Both the position numbers and the translations under genes were made by a program. From NCBI RefSeq assembly GCF_000427965.1, contig NZ_ATZA01000012.1, positions 1 to 64,000 on the forward strand: a stretch of DNA of 64,000 nucleotides, written 5' to 3'. Under the pieces are notes generated by a model. The model worked only from the letters and a program-made list of their open reading frames with translations, had not been told where the DNA came from and searched no databases. Below, one piece after another: positions 1-9,433 of this stretch; the first letter of the stretch is position 1; the number at the start of each line of letters is the position of its first letter. The stretch comes from Olivibacter sitiensis DSM 17696 (GTDB lineage: Bacteria > Bacteroidota > Bacteroidia > Sphingobacteriales > Sphingobacteriaceae).

Positions 1-201
1 GATCTCGCCCATAGAATCACATCGGCTGAATATTCCGAACAGCATCGTCATGAGTTGTGTCCATGAATCAAAGGTCTTGTAATAGCGGTCAGACCGGTGC
101 TTGCTCACAAGCATCTCAAATTTGTTCCTTGGAATAAAACCTAATAATTGTTTGAAGATTGGCTGACCGACTAATTTCTTTTCTGTATTTTTATCACTCA
201 T
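1..201 (-). CDS. IS4-family transposase, N-terminal part (cut by window edge)
   Basis: The minus-strand frame opens at an ATG at 201 and stays open to base 1, giving 67 residues. The text (VGQPIF near residue 11, LGFIPRNKF, KHRSDRYYKTFDSW, LFGIFSRCDSM) matches the N-terminal DUF4372 region of IS4-type DDE transposases that are common in Bacteroidota. The catalytic DDE part lies outside the window, so completeness cannot be judged. The gene has an intrinsic terminator immediately upstream, which may shield it from outside transcription. Confidence 0.85.
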   Translation of the reverse strand, partial: MSDKNTEKKLVGQPIFKQLLGFIPRNKFEMLVSKHRSDRYYKTFDSWTQLMTMLFGIFSRCDSMGEI

Positions 202-230
202 ATTTTTAGTTTGTCGTAAAACCAAAATAT

Positions 231-264
231 GAAAAAAGGAGCTTGCCAGATATGGCAGCTCCTT
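231..264 (-). terminator. Insulating intrinsic terminator upstream of the transposase
   Basis: The arms AAGGAGC (236-242) and GCTCCTT (258-264) continue inward as TGCCA/TGGCA with one bulged base. On the minus strand the stem is followed directly by a run of six T (plus-strand A at 232-237). It sits between flanking DNA and the transposase start, where it would stop read-through into the IS. Confidence 0.65.
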
Positions 265-331
265 AAATTATTTTTTGTCGGTCAGTAGTGATATTTTTTT
301 GTTCATGGTAGAAAACCTGATTTTTTGAATT

Positions 332-613
332 ATGCCGGCCAATAAGAAATACCTTACATCGTCCGCTTTGCAGCGCTTTTTGAAGATTTCCGCTGGTTTT
401 GTAGGTGGTTATGGCGTGATGTTGACTTTTTTCTTAATGTTCGCCCATTTTTTTGAACCAAAATATGTCATGGGAACAGCCATGATTCTGGGGTATATCC
501 TTTGGGCCGTACTGCTCTTGTTGGCCTTTCTCGCCAAGTCTGGATGGAAGATATGGGGGGTATACCTGCTGCTTATGTTGCTTTTTTCCTTGCCCTATCT
601 TATTAAATTATAA
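332..613 (+). CDS. Small membrane protein upstream of a PepSY protein
   Basis: A 93-residue protein with three predicted transmembrane segments (about residues 20-43, 47-69 and 72-92) after a basic N-terminus. I do not recognise a named domain. Its stop lies nine bases before the ATG of the PepSY-type protein, so the two are very probably one operon. In Bacteroidota such pairs often occur near siderophore or heme uptake genes, so a role beside that protein is an inference only. Confidence 0.7.
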   Translation: MPANKKYLTSSALQRFLKISAGFVGGYGVMLTFFLMFAHFFEPKYVMGTAMILGYILWAVLLLLAFLAKSGWKIWGVYLLLMLLFSLPYLIKL

Positions 614-622
614 TTGCGTTCT

Positions 623-2203
623 ATGAATATCAGGAACTACAATATTTATTTCCATACGCATACCATTAGTGGGATCATCATTTGTGCCTTATTGTATGTT
701 ATATTTTTTGCAGGTTCGTTTTCTTTCTTCAAGGATGAGATCAGTGCTTGGCAAGGTAACCAGTCTTACGAACAACATAAAGAGGAAGCTTTTCCATATG
801 GGACGTTTCTCGATTCATTGGATTGGGAATATGGTCTGTCCGGAAGAGATATTACGCTGTATTTTTACCCCAATACAACACGTGCCTATGTAAATTTAAG
901 TGCTTCAAAAGATACGTCGCATCATCAGAATGCCCTAGAAGGCGCCTATTTCAATTATGATTTCGTAAAACAGGAAGCTAAGAGTTACAGCGAGGCCTAC
1001 GATTTGGGTGAGTTTCTTTATCGCCTACATTTCTTCGCGCAATTGAATGAAGCTTTTCCGTTCAATATCGGGTATCCATTTGGCTATATCGTGGCCGGTC
1101 TTGTGTCTTTCCTGTTCCTGTTTGCGCTTATCACGGGCATAATGCTACATTGGGACAAGATCGTTTCCAATTTCTATCTGTTCCGTCCCTGGGCCAAGGC
1201 AAAGACCATCTGGACGGATATTCACACCGCATTGGGAGTAATAGGTTTTCCCTTTCAATTCGTCTTTGCAGTCACGGGTATTATACTCATTATAAATACC
1301 GTCCTACTAATGCCCTTTAGCAAGGTGTTCTATCAGGGCGATATGGAAAAAGTGTTTGAAGAATTGGAATATAACGTTGATATCGACCGCGATTTTGTTG
1401 GAAAACCATTGGAAAGTGTCCCGGATATTGCCCATCTGATCAAAGATATGCAAGCAATGTGGCCTGACGCTTTTGTAAAACGCGTGACGATGAAACACTA
1501 TGGTGACGAGAGCATGTCGCTGATTATCGAGGCCGATGCCGACCGTCGGCAAAGTTTTTCGGGGGCGGGCTTTGTTATCTATGATGTGAAGAATGGAGAA
1601 GTGCTCAGGGATAAATCGCCCAACGGTCCTTCCTCTTATCTGGATAAAGTAAAGAGCCTGATCTATCGCTTACATTTTGGCGACTATGGAGGTTACTTTT
1701 TGAAAATCGTTTATTTTGTCTTGGGCATCATGGGTTGCATCGTCATCACTTCGGGTATCATGATATGGCTAGTAGCGCGCGACAAAGGCAACATACCCAA
1801 GCGCAAACGTCGGTTCAATTTCTGGTTGTCCAATATCTACTTGGCCATCTGCCTCACGATGTTCCCTGTCACGGCATTTACCTTTATCGTGGTAAAGGCC
1901 AATGGCCATGCCGACCAGTCGCTGATCTACCAAGTATATTTTTATTCGTGGCTTCTTTTGTCGCTTTATTATAGTATCAGGCGCAATTTAAGCCGCACCA
2001 ATCGCGAGACATTGCTCTTGGGGGCAATATTGTCCTTACTGGTCGTTGTGTCCAATGGGCTGTTTTCTGGAAATTGGCCTTGGTATACGCTGGAGCATGG
2101 GGCCATGGATATTTTCTTTCTGGATATGTTTTGGCTCTGCCTAGCTGTTATTGCCTTCATTAGCTACATGAAAATACGCAAGGGCATTGCTCAAAAAGCT
2201 TAA
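623..2203 (+). CDS. PepSY-associated TM domain protein (PiuB-like)
   Basis: A 526-residue inner-membrane protein. The N-terminal helix carries HTHTISGIIICALLY at residues 9-23. Further TM helices lie at about 155-175, 205-230, 355-380, 400-425 and in the C-terminal quarter, with two soluble segments between. This arrangement is that of PepSY_TM proteins, which accompany TonB-dependent iron uptake and often act as membrane reductases; conserved His residues in the helices fit that. ATG 623 is preferred over an in-frame TTG at 614. It follows the small membrane gene by nine bases. The substrate is unknown. Confidence 0.8.
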   Translation: MNIRNYNIYFHTHTISGIIICALLYVIFFAGSFSFFKDEISAWQGNQSYEQHKEEAFPYGTFLDSLDWEYGLSGRDITLYFYPNTTRAYVNLSASKDTSHHQNALEGAYFNYDFVKQEAKSYSEAYDLGEFLYRLHFFAQLNEAFPFNIGYPFGYIVAGLVSFLFLFALITGIMLHWDKIVSNFYLFRPWAKAKTIWTDIHTALGVIGFPFQFVFAVTGIILIINTVLLMPFSKVFYQGDMEKVFEELEYNVDIDRDFVGKPLESVPDIAHLIKDMQAMWPDAFVKRVTMKHYGDESMSLIIEADADRRQSFSGAGFVIYDVKNGEVLRDKSPNGPSSYLDKVKSLIYRLHFGDYGGYFLKIVYFVLGIMGCIVITSGIMIWLVARDKGNIPKRKRRFNFWLSNIYLAICLTMFPVTAFTFIVVKANGHADQSLIYQVYFYSWLLLSLYYSIRRNLSRTNRETLLLGAILSLLVVVSNGLFSGNWPWYTLEHGAMDIFFLDMFWLCLAVIAFISYMKIRKGIAQKA

Positions 2204-2205
2204 TG

Positions 2206-2907
2206 TCATTTGCTGGGCAGTCTGCTCCAAACCTCATAAATAGGGCTGCCACTGGAGCTCAACCCACTGTGGTGCCATTTGTCGTCTTTGAGCTCTCCAT
2301 TGAACTCTAAGGAGGAACCCACCCTAGAGCCATCTCTAGAGAAAAATTCTATGTTTTCTATGTACTTTCCTTCTCCAAAATGGAAAGTGCCACCCCCCGT
2401 GCCCGAAAATTCTCCTGTTTTGATATTAATGGCGACCCACTGAAATCGACTGCCACTTAGAATCTTTAGCGTACGTCTGTCTCGCAATTGCCGCTGTACC
2501 ATTTGTTCGCCTTCCTTGCGTTCGGAAATCCACCATACGCCAGCTATCGGATTGTTTTTGTCATCAATCTTTTGCCATGATATTGCTTTGCCATCTATGT
2601 TGGTCTGCAGTTCATCTTTAAGCTCAGTACCAAAGGAGATTTGCTTGCCTACCAGGCTGCCATCCTGAGAATTAAACTCATAGTGCAAAGCGATGCTGTT
2701 GTCAGAGAAAGTATACGGTCCGCCAAAGGTGAGGCCAAAGTGCTTGTTATCCTGGTCAAATTCGGTGTAGGACAAATATCCATCTACCAGTAGCAGCACC
2801 TGTTGCTTAGAACCTTCGTGAGCCTGCCAAGCCCCTTCTATGTTTTGTGATAGGCATACGGTAAGGCTCCATAAACCCGAAATTAATAGCGTAATAAGAA
2901 CTTTCAT
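2206..2907 (-). CDS. Secreted protein with two repeated beta-rich domains
   Basis: A 233-residue protein with an N-terminal signal peptide (MKVLITLLISGLWSLTVCLS). An upstream in-frame ATG at 2946 would place 13 extra residues before the signal peptide, so 2907 is chosen. The mature part holds two similar halves, each with a IxGxW start, an aromatic FxxG centre and an SxDGSxVGxxxxFxxELKD segment (about residues 70-95 and 190-215), so it looks like an internal duplication. It resembles Bacteroidota proteins annotated as membrane or secreted protein (DUF4488-like). Its function is unknown. It converges with the PepSY gene, with two bases between the stops. Confidence 0.65.
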   Translation of the reverse strand: MKVLITLLISGLWSLTVCLSQNIEGAWQAHEGSKQQVLLLVDGYLSYTEFDQDNKHFGLTFGGPYTFSDNSIALHYEFNSQDGSLVGKQISFGTELKDELQTNIDGKAISWQKIDDKNNPIAGVWWISERKEGEQMVQRQLRDRRTLKILSGSRFQWVAINIKTGEFSGTGGGTFHFGEGKYIENIEFFSRDGSRVGSSLEFNGELKDDKWHHSGLSSSGSPIYEVWSRLPSK

Positions 2908-3063
2908 GGATTTTCTAAATTGGTTTTTATGATAATACAACAACAAAATCGACGATAGGTTTTTTTGCCATGCCTGTCATGGGGAACCCTTCTACACTAA
3001 TAGAGCGGTTTGCCATTTCAAGCATGTCTACAATTAGTAGCCAATAATTTGTAATTTTGCGGA

Positions 3064-3804
3064 ATGATTCAAACAGAGAAAGCGCTTTTTAAGTTTCCCA
3101 AGTTCAAAGATCTTATTTTATTTGAAGACGAACGATTGATCGTGATCAATAAGCCACCTTTCATTTCCACTTTAGACGAGCGGGAGGGAGGTGAGGTCAA
3201 CGTGCTCCGCTTGGCAAAAAAATACTGGTCCGATGCGCAGATTTGCCATAGAATAGATAAGGAGACGTCGGGCATATTACTGATAGCTAAAGATCCCGAG
3301 ACCTATCGCGCAGTTTCCATAGAGTTTGAACGCCGGAGAGTGAAGAAAGTTTATCACGCCATCATCAATGGAACACATGTTTTTGAGGATTTATTGGTCG
3401 ATTTTCCCATTGCCAATCTAGGAAATAAAAATGTGACTATAGACCGGGCCAATGGCAAACGAGCGGAGACCTATTTTAGGTCACTTCAATTTTTCAAGAA
3501 CTACACCTTGGTGGAATGTAGGCCTGTCACAGGTAGGATGCACCAAATACGGATTCATTTGGCCACCCAGCGTGCCAGTATTGCGGGTGACGATCTATAT
3601 AAAGGTCAACCTATCTTTTTGTCTAAGATAAAAAGAGGGTATACGTTAAGCAAGGATCAGGAAGAATACCCCATTATGAAGCGTTTTGCGCTCCATGCCA
3701 AAAGCTTGAGCCTCCGAGTTTTCGATACCGACTACGAGTTTGAAGCCCCATATCCCAAGGACTTTGCCACGGCATTGAAGCAATTGGAAAAATACGATAG
3801 CTAA
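3064..3804 (+). CDS. RluA-family RNA pseudouridine synthase
   Basis: A 246-residue protein with the catalytic RluA motif HRIDKETSG at about residues 61-69, whose Asp is the nucleophile for uridine isomerisation in rRNA or tRNA. Further family blocks are VINKPP at 28-33, the RPVTGRMHQIRIHL segment near 157-170 and a C-terminal LHA. There is no N-terminal S4 domain, so this is the short form. The specific target base cannot be told from sequence. A TAATTTTG element at 3052-3059 is only five bases before the ATG. Confidence 0.9.
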   Translation: MIQTEKALFKFPKFKDLILFEDERLIVINKPPFISTLDEREGGEVNVLRLAKKYWSDAQICHRIDKETSGILLIAKDPETYRAVSIEFERRRVKKVYHAIINGTHVFEDLLVDFPIANLGNKNVTIDRANGKRAETYFRSLQFFKNYTLVECRPVTGRMHQIRIHLATQRASIAGDDLYKGQPIFLSKIKRGYTLSKDQEEYPIMKRFALHAKSLSLRVFDTDYEFEAPYPKDFATALKQLEKYDS

Positions 3805-3816
3805 TGATTTAAGGGA

Positions 3817-4731
3817 CTACTCCATTGATTGGTAAAATTCTTGTCGGAAATTCTTGGCAATCGTTGGGTTCTTGGGATCCGTACTGTAATCGTAGAAGCC
3901 AACACCCGCTTTCATTCCCAATTGGCCAGCTGCAACCATATTGACCAATAATGGACATGGGGCATACTTGGCTTGTTTAAAGCCCTGATGGAGTACTTCC
4001 AAAATCGAAAGGCATACATCAAGGCCAATGAAATCGGCCAATCGCAAGGGACCCATGGGGTGGGCCATGCCCAGCTTCATGATGGTGTCTATTTCTTGCA
4101 CGCCAGCAATCCCTTCAAATAGGGTATACACCGACTCGTTTATCATGGGGATCAAGATGCGGTTGGCTACAAATCCAGGATAGTCATTTACGGCAATAGG
4201 CGTTTTTTGCAAGCTTTTTGCCAGATCTATTACCTGTTTCACACAGCTTTCGGAAGTCTGATAGCCTCTGACCACTTCAACGAGGTTCATCATAGGTACG
4301 GGATTCATAAAGTGCATGCCTATTATCCTATCTGGCCTTTGAGTCTGTGCAGCGATCTTGGTAATGGAGATAGAGGAAGTATTGGATGCCAAAATAGCAT
4401 GTTGGGGCGCTAGCACATCCATGTCCTTAAAAACCGCCCGTTTAATATCGTAATTTTCGGTAACAGCCTCGATGGCCATATCTGCTTCTCTTAATCCATT
4501 GGCCAAATCAGTGGTATAGGAAATCCTATTCAGACTGGCTTCCTTTTGGTTCAGACTGATGACGCCCTTATTGACTTGTCGCTCCATATTTTTACCTATA
4601 AGGAGCAATGCGTTTTTTATAACGGCATCGTTTAGACCCACTAAAGTCACTTCATAGCCGAATTGGGCAAAGCTGTGCACGATGCCATTTCCCATGGTGC
4701 CAGCTCCTATTACCGTAATTTTTCTTATCAT
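3817..4731 (-). CDS. 3-hydroxyacyl-CoA (3-hydroxybutyryl-CoA) dehydrogenase
   Basis: A 304-residue NAD-dependent enzyme of fatty-acid or butyrate-type CoA metabolism. The Rossmann motif GAGTMGNG is at residues 9-16. The catalytic region holds SNTSS near 117 and the IGMHFMNPVP block near 137-146, where the His is the general base. The C-terminal domain has PGFVANRI near 186 and the GLD segment near 237. Length and domain order match the single-function hbd/PaaH type rather than the FadB fusion. It converges with the RluA gene. Confidence 0.9.
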   Translation of the reverse strand: MIRKITVIGAGTMGNGIVHSFAQFGYEVTLVGLNDAVIKNALLLIGKNMERQVNKGVISLNQKEASLNRISYTTDLANGLREADMAIEAVTENYDIKRAVFKDMDVLAPQHAILASNTSSISITKIAAQTQRPDRIIGMHFMNPVPMMNLVEVVRGYQTSESCVKQVIDLAKSLQKTPIAVNDYPGFVANRILIPMINESVYTLFEGIAGVQEIDTIMKLGMAHPMGPLRLADFIGLDVCLSILEVLHQGFKQAKYAPCPLLVNMVAAGQLGMKAGVGFYDYSTDPKNPTIAKNFRQEFYQSME

Positions 4732-4812
4732 ATTTTTTGCTAATAACTGATTGGATTAAGGGGGCATCCTATACTGGATAGGTACTCTCCGATAGCTGCG
4801 GATAAATATAAT

Positions 4813-4842
4813 AAAAAAGGGGATAACCCTAAGGCTATCCCC
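4813..4842 (-). terminator. Intrinsic terminator after the small charged secreted protein
   Basis: Perfect arms GGGGATA (4819-4825) and TATCCCC (4836-4842), followed on the minus strand by six T. It lies just downstream of the gene at 4875-5306. Confidence 0.8.
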
Positions 4843-4874
4843 CGCACTGTTTGTTTATTGAACTGGAGTTTTTC

Positions 4875-5306
4875 TTATGAATCGATCTCGTTTTCAGTTG
4901 GTTTCAGATCCTTTGTTTTTCCAGGCATCCGGTCCTTTTTATTGTGTTTGCCCTGAAATTTTCTTTGGGCAAATCTCGCTCTATCCTTAAAGGCTTCCTG
5001 AAGCTTTTCCTTTTGCGTATTATCTAGTATAGCTTCCAACTCGGTCTTTTCCTTATTACGCTTTTCTTTCATTTTCTGCATTTCGGCAAGCTGTTCTTTT
5101 GATTGCTTCAACTGAAGGCTATAAACCTGCTCTTTCTGCTTATCTGTCAGATCAAGGAGCTTTGCGAGCCTTTCAGTTTTGTTTTCGGCAATTTTTTCCG
5201 GTGTTATTTCCGTTTTCTTGTTTTTTGGCCTCTGTTTTTGTTCTTGAGCCTGAGCATTGATGACCAATCCTAGTGCCAATGCAGATAATAATGCTAATTT
5301 TTTCAT
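4875..5306 (-). CDS. Small periplasmic highly charged helical protein
   Basis: A 143-residue protein with a clear signal peptide (cleavage after AQAQ, residue 20 or so) and a Lys/Glu-rich mature part predicted to be largely helical. The segment LDLTDKQKEQVYSLQLKQSKE (about 51-71) resembles the LTxxQ repeats of Spy/CpxP-like and DUF4890-type periplasmic proteins, suggesting a chaperone or stress role by inference. It has its own terminator and stands alone. The 303 bases upstream to the next gene show no other feature apart from a TAnnTTTG site serving the peptidase on the other side. Confidence 0.65.
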   Translation of the reverse strand: MKKLALLSALALGLVINAQAQEQKQRPKNKKTEITPEKIAENKTERLAKLLDLTDKQKEQVYSLQLKQSKEQLAEMQKMKEKRNKEKTELEAILDNTQKEKLQEAFKDRARFAQRKFQGKHNKKDRMPGKTKDLKPTENEIDS

Positions 5307-5565
5307 GTCTATTTCTTTAAATTAATGTTCAACCTTAAAGTCGATAAGGATGCTGCTATTTCCATTATCTCCTAAATTTATAAACGGATCGCGATCTCCA
5401 TTTGTGGTGTTTTTTTAAAGAATAATCATTCCTATTTCACCAAAAGCTTTGTACATAAGAGCCAATCTTTGCATGAAGGTTTAACTGATGCGCCTGTTAA
5501 GAAATGTTAAATACTGTTTCTACGGCATTAATGGAAAAATTATTCAACATAGTTGCTTTTGTTTC

Positions 5566-5573
5566 TATATTTG
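5566..5573 (+). promoter_or_regulatory. Promoter -7 element for the S41 peptidase
   Basis: TATATTTG matches the Bacteroidota -7 consensus TAnnTTTG, 36 bases before ATG 5610. No good -33 TTG is seen at 19-21 bp, so only half of the promoter is supported. Confidence 0.4.
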
Positions 5574-5609
5574 TTCTTAATTGATAAACTTCTAATCCAA
5601 TTTGATTAT

Positions 5610-8600
5610 ATGCGTAGATATTTTGCTTTTCTCAGTCTTTTGTGTTGCTTATTGCTTAGTGCAGGTGCTTTTGCCCAATCGGAAGCCCTATGGCTCCGCT
5701 ATCCAGCCATCTCACCCGATGGGAAAACGCTGGTTTTTGGCTATCAAGGCAACATTTACAAGGTGGACGTAAATGGTGGCACGGCCATTCCCTTGACGGT
5801 GGGCAGCTCTCATAGCATGATGCCCGTTTGGAGCCATGACGGAAAATCAATTGCCTTTGCAAACAATCGCTATGGCAATTTTGATGTTTTTGTAATGCCA
5901 GCAAGCGGAGGTACGGCTACTAGGCTTACCTATCATAGTGCGAATGATTATCCCTACGACTTCAGCATAGATAACGAAAAGGTGATTTTTGGCAGCTCTA
6001 GACAGTCTACTGCATCAAGTGTGCGGTTTCCTAGTACCCGGCTGTTTCAGAATTTGTACGGTGTGGATGTAAAGGGGGGAAGGCCTGTGTTGATAAGTGC
6101 TGCAGGCGTGGAAAATGCGCATTTCAATAAAGCTGGTGATGCTATTGTATTTCAGGACCGGAAAGGATATGAAGATCCGTGGAGAAAACACCATACCTCA
6201 TCTGTCACACGCGATATTTGGCTGTACGATTTGAAAGGGAAAAACTATCAGGCGCTTACAACCACGGAGGTGGAAAACCGCGAACCGGTTTTCAGTGCAG
6301 ATGGTCAGTACGTTTACTATTTAAGTGAACAAAACGGCAATCAAAACTTATTTAAGAAAGGCTTGAAAGCGAGAATAGCCGATATACAGTTAACCCACTT
6401 TGAACAAAATCCCGTAAGGCATTTGAGCATCGCGGACGATGGGCTACTTGCATTTACGCAAAACGGCGAAATCTATACGCTCAAGGAGGGGGAAGAACCC
6501 AAAAAAGTGAAAGTGCTCATCGGTATGGACAATGGTAGTCCAGAAGAAACCTCGTTGCAGCTCAATGGCAATATCAGTCAGTTTGAGCTTAGCCCGAACG
6601 GAAAGGAAATCGCTTATGTGACTCGCGGGGAAATATTCGTGACAAGTGTGGAGGGTAATTTTACCAAACGTATTACGCAAACACCTGGGCAAGAAAGGAT
6701 GGTAAAATGGTCGCCAGATGGAAAGAGTCTGATCTACGCTGCAGAAAGGGATTTGAATGGCTGGGGTATCTACAAGACAACACTGGTAGATAAAAGCGAA
6801 CCCTATTTCTTCAATGCCAGCTTGCTGAAAGAGGAAGCCATCGTTACCGGTCAACAGGATAATTTTTCGCCCAAGTATTCTCCCGATGGTAAGGCCATAG
6901 CCTATATCGAGGAGCGTAATATCTTGAAGGTGGTGGACATTGCCTCTGGCAAGACTACTACCTTGTTACCTGAAGGACATAACCACAGCTACGCGGACGG
7001 CGACTGGAGTTTCAACTGGAGCCCAGATAGCAAGTGGTTATTGGTCGACGATCAGCGTGGCTACATGATGAGCTATAATACCGCTTTGGTCAAAGCCGAC
7101 GGCACTGGCGAAATACGTTACCCCACTATGAGTGGTTTTGGAGAAAAAGATGCCAGATGGTACCAAGACGGAAAAATGATTACTGTGCTTAGCAGCAAGT
7201 ATGGAAGAAAGTCCTTGGCTTACCAAGGGAGTAGGGAATTGGATATCTTCGCTTATTTTCTGGATAAAGAAGCGTACGATCGATATCTCCTTAGCAAAGA
7301 TGAATACAACTTGTTGAAAGAAGCAGAAGATAAAGATAAGAAGGAGACTAAGACAGACGACAAAAAGCCAAAAGAGAAGGAAGAGGCGGTTTCATCTTTG
7401 CAATTTGACCTGGACAGCTTGAAGCAGAGAAAGGTGCAGCTGACGATCAACAGTGCCTCCATATCCGATTATGCCTTGAACAAGGATGCCAGTAAGTTGT
7501 ACTACTTGGCCTCTTTTGAAAAGGGATATGATTTGTGGGTGACGGAGCCCCGTACCAAGGAGACCAAAATATTGGCCAAGTTGGGCGGGTCGCCAAGCGG
7601 TATTGAGATAAGTGAAGATGGAAAGAGCCTATTTGTGGTCAATCGGGGTAATTTGGTGAAGATCGACACGGAAAATGGCAAGATAACGCCGATAAGCAGT
7701 AAGACCGAGCTGGCTTTGGATGCGGCCAAAGAAAGGGAATATATTTTTAACCACGCCTGGCTACAGGTGAAGAAGAAGTTTTATGACCCTACGATCCGAA
7801 ATATGGATTGGGCAGGTTATAGGGAAACCTATGCCCGTTTCTTGCCACATATCAACAATAACTACGATTTTCAAGAACTGCTGAGCGAACTGCTGGGTGA
7901 GCTGAATGGCTCACATACTGGCGGGCGTTTCTCGCCAAGAGCGGAAAATGGCGATAATACGGCAGTCCTTGGCTTGCTGTACGATGAGACCTATACGGGC
8001 AGGGGGTTGAAGGTAGCCGAAGTGATAGCTGGAGGTCCTTTGGACAGAGCAAAAGCTGTTTTGGGCGTGGGAAGTGTCATCGAGCGCATTGACGGACAAG
8101 ATATCGAGGATACGGTAGATTGGTCAAAATACCTGAACAGAAAAACGGGTGAACAAGTGTTGTTATCTGGAAAAAATGCTTTTGGGGTGACCTTTAATGA
8201 AAAGGTAAAACCCATTAGCATAGGTGAAGAAAACGCATTGATGTACAAAAGATGGGTAAGGGGCAGGCAAGAATATGTCGAAAAATTGAGTAATGGCCGC
8301 ATCGGTTATGTTCACGTGGAAGGGATGAACGATGGCAGTTTCCGTGAAGTGTATGACGTAGTGATGGGAGAGAACAGGGACAAGGAAGCCTTAATCGTCG
8401 ATACCCGTTTCAATGGAGGAGGTTGGCTCCACGATGATCTCAATACCCTCTTAAGCGGTAAAGAATACCTTAAGTTCGCCCCTCAGGGTGATATTTTGAA
8501 GGGGGGTGAGCCCGCTTCAAGATGGACTAAGCCTAGTATCGTAGTCATGAGCGAGGGCAATTACAGCGATGCCTTTATTTTTCCTTATGTGTACAAGCAA

Positions 8601-8849
8601 AATGGCTTGGGCAAGTTGGTGGGTATGCCCGTTCCCGGAACCGGCACCGCTGTTTGGTGGGAAACGCAGATCGATCCAACCTTGGTTTTCGGCATACCTA
8701 TGGTTGCTACGATAGGTAAGGAAGAAAGACCAACGGAAAATCTGCAATTGGAGCCAGATATTAAGGTACCATTGCCCTACAGTGATTTCCTGCAAGGCAA
8801 AGATCCTCAGCTGGAAACAGCAATTAACGAGTTGCTGAAATCGCTGTAG
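5610..8849 (+). CDS. Tricorn-like S41 family serine peptidase, secreted
   Basis: A 1079-residue protein beginning with a signal peptide (MRRYFAFLSLLCCLLLSAGAFAQ segment); an earlier alternative start at 5553 would bury this, so ATG 5610 is chosen. Residues up to about 560 form WD40/TolB-like propeller repeats, each with an SPDGK/SHDGK/SADGQ turn. A Lys/Glu linker follows near 590-615. A PDZ-like part (GLLYDE to RIDGQDI) and the C-terminal S41 fold come after, with SEGNYSDAF near residue 975, whose Ser is the likely nucleophile. This order is that of archaeal-type tricorn protease homologues. It probably degrades peptides in the periplasm. Confidence 0.9.
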   Translation: MRRYFAFLSLLCCLLLSAGAFAQSEALWLRYPAISPDGKTLVFGYQGNIYKVDVNGGTAIPLTVGSSHSMMPVWSHDGKSIAFANNRYGNFDVFVMPASGGTATRLTYHSANDYPYDFSIDNEKVIFGSSRQSTASSVRFPSTRLFQNLYGVDVKGGRPVLISAAGVENAHFNKAGDAIVFQDRKGYEDPWRKHHTSSVTRDIWLYDLKGKNYQALTTTEVENREPVFSADGQYVYYLSEQNGNQNLFKKGLKARIADIQLTHFEQNPVRHLSIADDGLLAFTQNGEIYTLKEGEEPKKVKVLIGMDNGSPEETSLQLNGNISQFELSPNGKEIAYVTRGEIFVTSVEGNFTKRITQTPGQERMVKWSPDGKSLIYAAERDLNGWGIYKTTLVDKSEPYFFNASLLKEEAIVTGQQDNFSPKYSPDGKAIAYIEERNILKVVDIASGKTTTLLPEGHNHSYADGDWSFNWSPDSKWLLVDDQRGYMMSYNTALVKADGTGEIRYPTMSGFGEKDARWYQDGKMITVLSSKYGRKSLAYQGSRELDIFAYFLDKEAYDRYLLSKDEYNLLKEAEDKDKKETKTDDKKPKEKEEAVSSLQFDLDSLKQRKVQLTINSASISDYALNKDASKLYYLASFEKGYDLWVTEPRTKETKILAKLGGSPSGIEISEDGKSLFVVNRGNLVKIDTENGKITPISSKTELALDAAKEREYIFNHAWLQVKKKFYDPTIRNMDWAGYRETYARFLPHINNNYDFQELLSELLGELNGSHTGGRFSPRAENGDNTAVLGLLYDETYTGRGLKVAEVIAGGPLDRAKAVLGVGSVIERIDGQDIEDTVDWSKYLNRKTGEQVLLSGKNAFGVTFNEKVKPISIGEENALMYKRWVRGRQEYVEKLSNGRIGYVHVEGMNDGSFREVYDVVMGENRDKEALIVDTRFNGGGWLHDDLNTLLSGKEYLKFAPQGDILKGGEPASRWTKPSIVVMSEGNYSDAFIFPYVYKQNGLGKLVGMPVPGTGTAVWWETQIDPTLVFGIPMVATIGKEERPTENLQLEPDIKVPLPYSDFLQGKDPQLETAINELLKSL

Positions 8850-8870
8850 TTAATAACGTACATTTTTAGG

Positions 8871-8914
8871 AACACCTATTGGTAAGGATTTATCTATATC
8901 AATAGGTGTTTTTT
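8871..8914 (+). terminator. Intrinsic terminator after the S41 peptidase
   Basis: Perfect 10-bp arms AACACCTATT (8871-8880) and AATAGGTGTT (8901-8910), then a T run to 8914. Confidence 0.85.
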
Positions 8915-9034
8915 GTTTATTTTGTAACAAAAACGGTCGATTTGTTATTAAATAAATAATTTGTTTGTTGTTAATAATCAAGGAGATGTGCTTTTTATTT
9001 TCAGTTTCTGATAAAAAATACACAATTATGGGTA

Positions 9035-9065
9035 TTGTGCACGCTACATTTCGGTACTATTTTTG
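9035..9065 (+). promoter_or_regulatory. Bacteroidota promoter for the 97-residue membrane protein
   Basis: TTG (9035-9037), a 20-bp spacer and TATTTTTG (9058-9065) match the TTG-N19-21-TAnnTTTG consensus. The expected start of transcription is about 30 bases before ATG 9103. The rest of 8915-9034 is AT-rich and shows nothing else. Confidence 0.65.
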
Positions 9066-9102
9066 AAGCAGTAGTTTGTTCTCAACATAAATAGTATCTG
9101 TT

Positions 9103-9396
9103 ATGAAACACAATTATCAAACAAGAAGAGTTGGGTTATTTACTAAGTCGTCGGAAAACCTTAGCTCAACAGGTAATTATGGCAGTAGTGGTTTGGATAG
9201 AAGCGACTTTCCCTTGCCGCCTCAGAAAAGTCAGAAGTTGACAGTTGGTGAAATTTTCCTCTTTGTCTTACAGGTGGCTGCCTTAGTGGTATTGTTTATG
9301 TATATTTATAGAACACCCTCGAATTCCGCAACGTCAGAAAGAGAATTGAAGGGTTCTACGACCTTTCAGGAAACTTCTACTATTAGCAATTCATAG
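9103..9396 (+). CDS. Small single-pass membrane protein, unknown
   Basis: 97 residues with a polar N-terminal half (Ser/Gly-rich), one hydrophobic segment at about residues 49-70 (EIFLFVLQVAALVVLFMYIY) and a Ser/Thr-rich tail. No family is recognised. A good promoter lies 38 bases upstream, which supports it as a real gene despite its small size. It is monocistronic and converges with the lipoprotein gene downstream. Confidence 0.55.
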   Translation: MKHNYQTRRVGLFTKSSENLSSTGNYGSSGLDRSDFPLPPQKSQKLTVGEIFLFVLQVAALVVLFMYIYRTPSNSATSERELKGSTTFQETSTISNS

Positions 9397-9433
9397 CTTG
9401 GATTGGTGATCTATTAGCTTTCTGTTTTTGTTA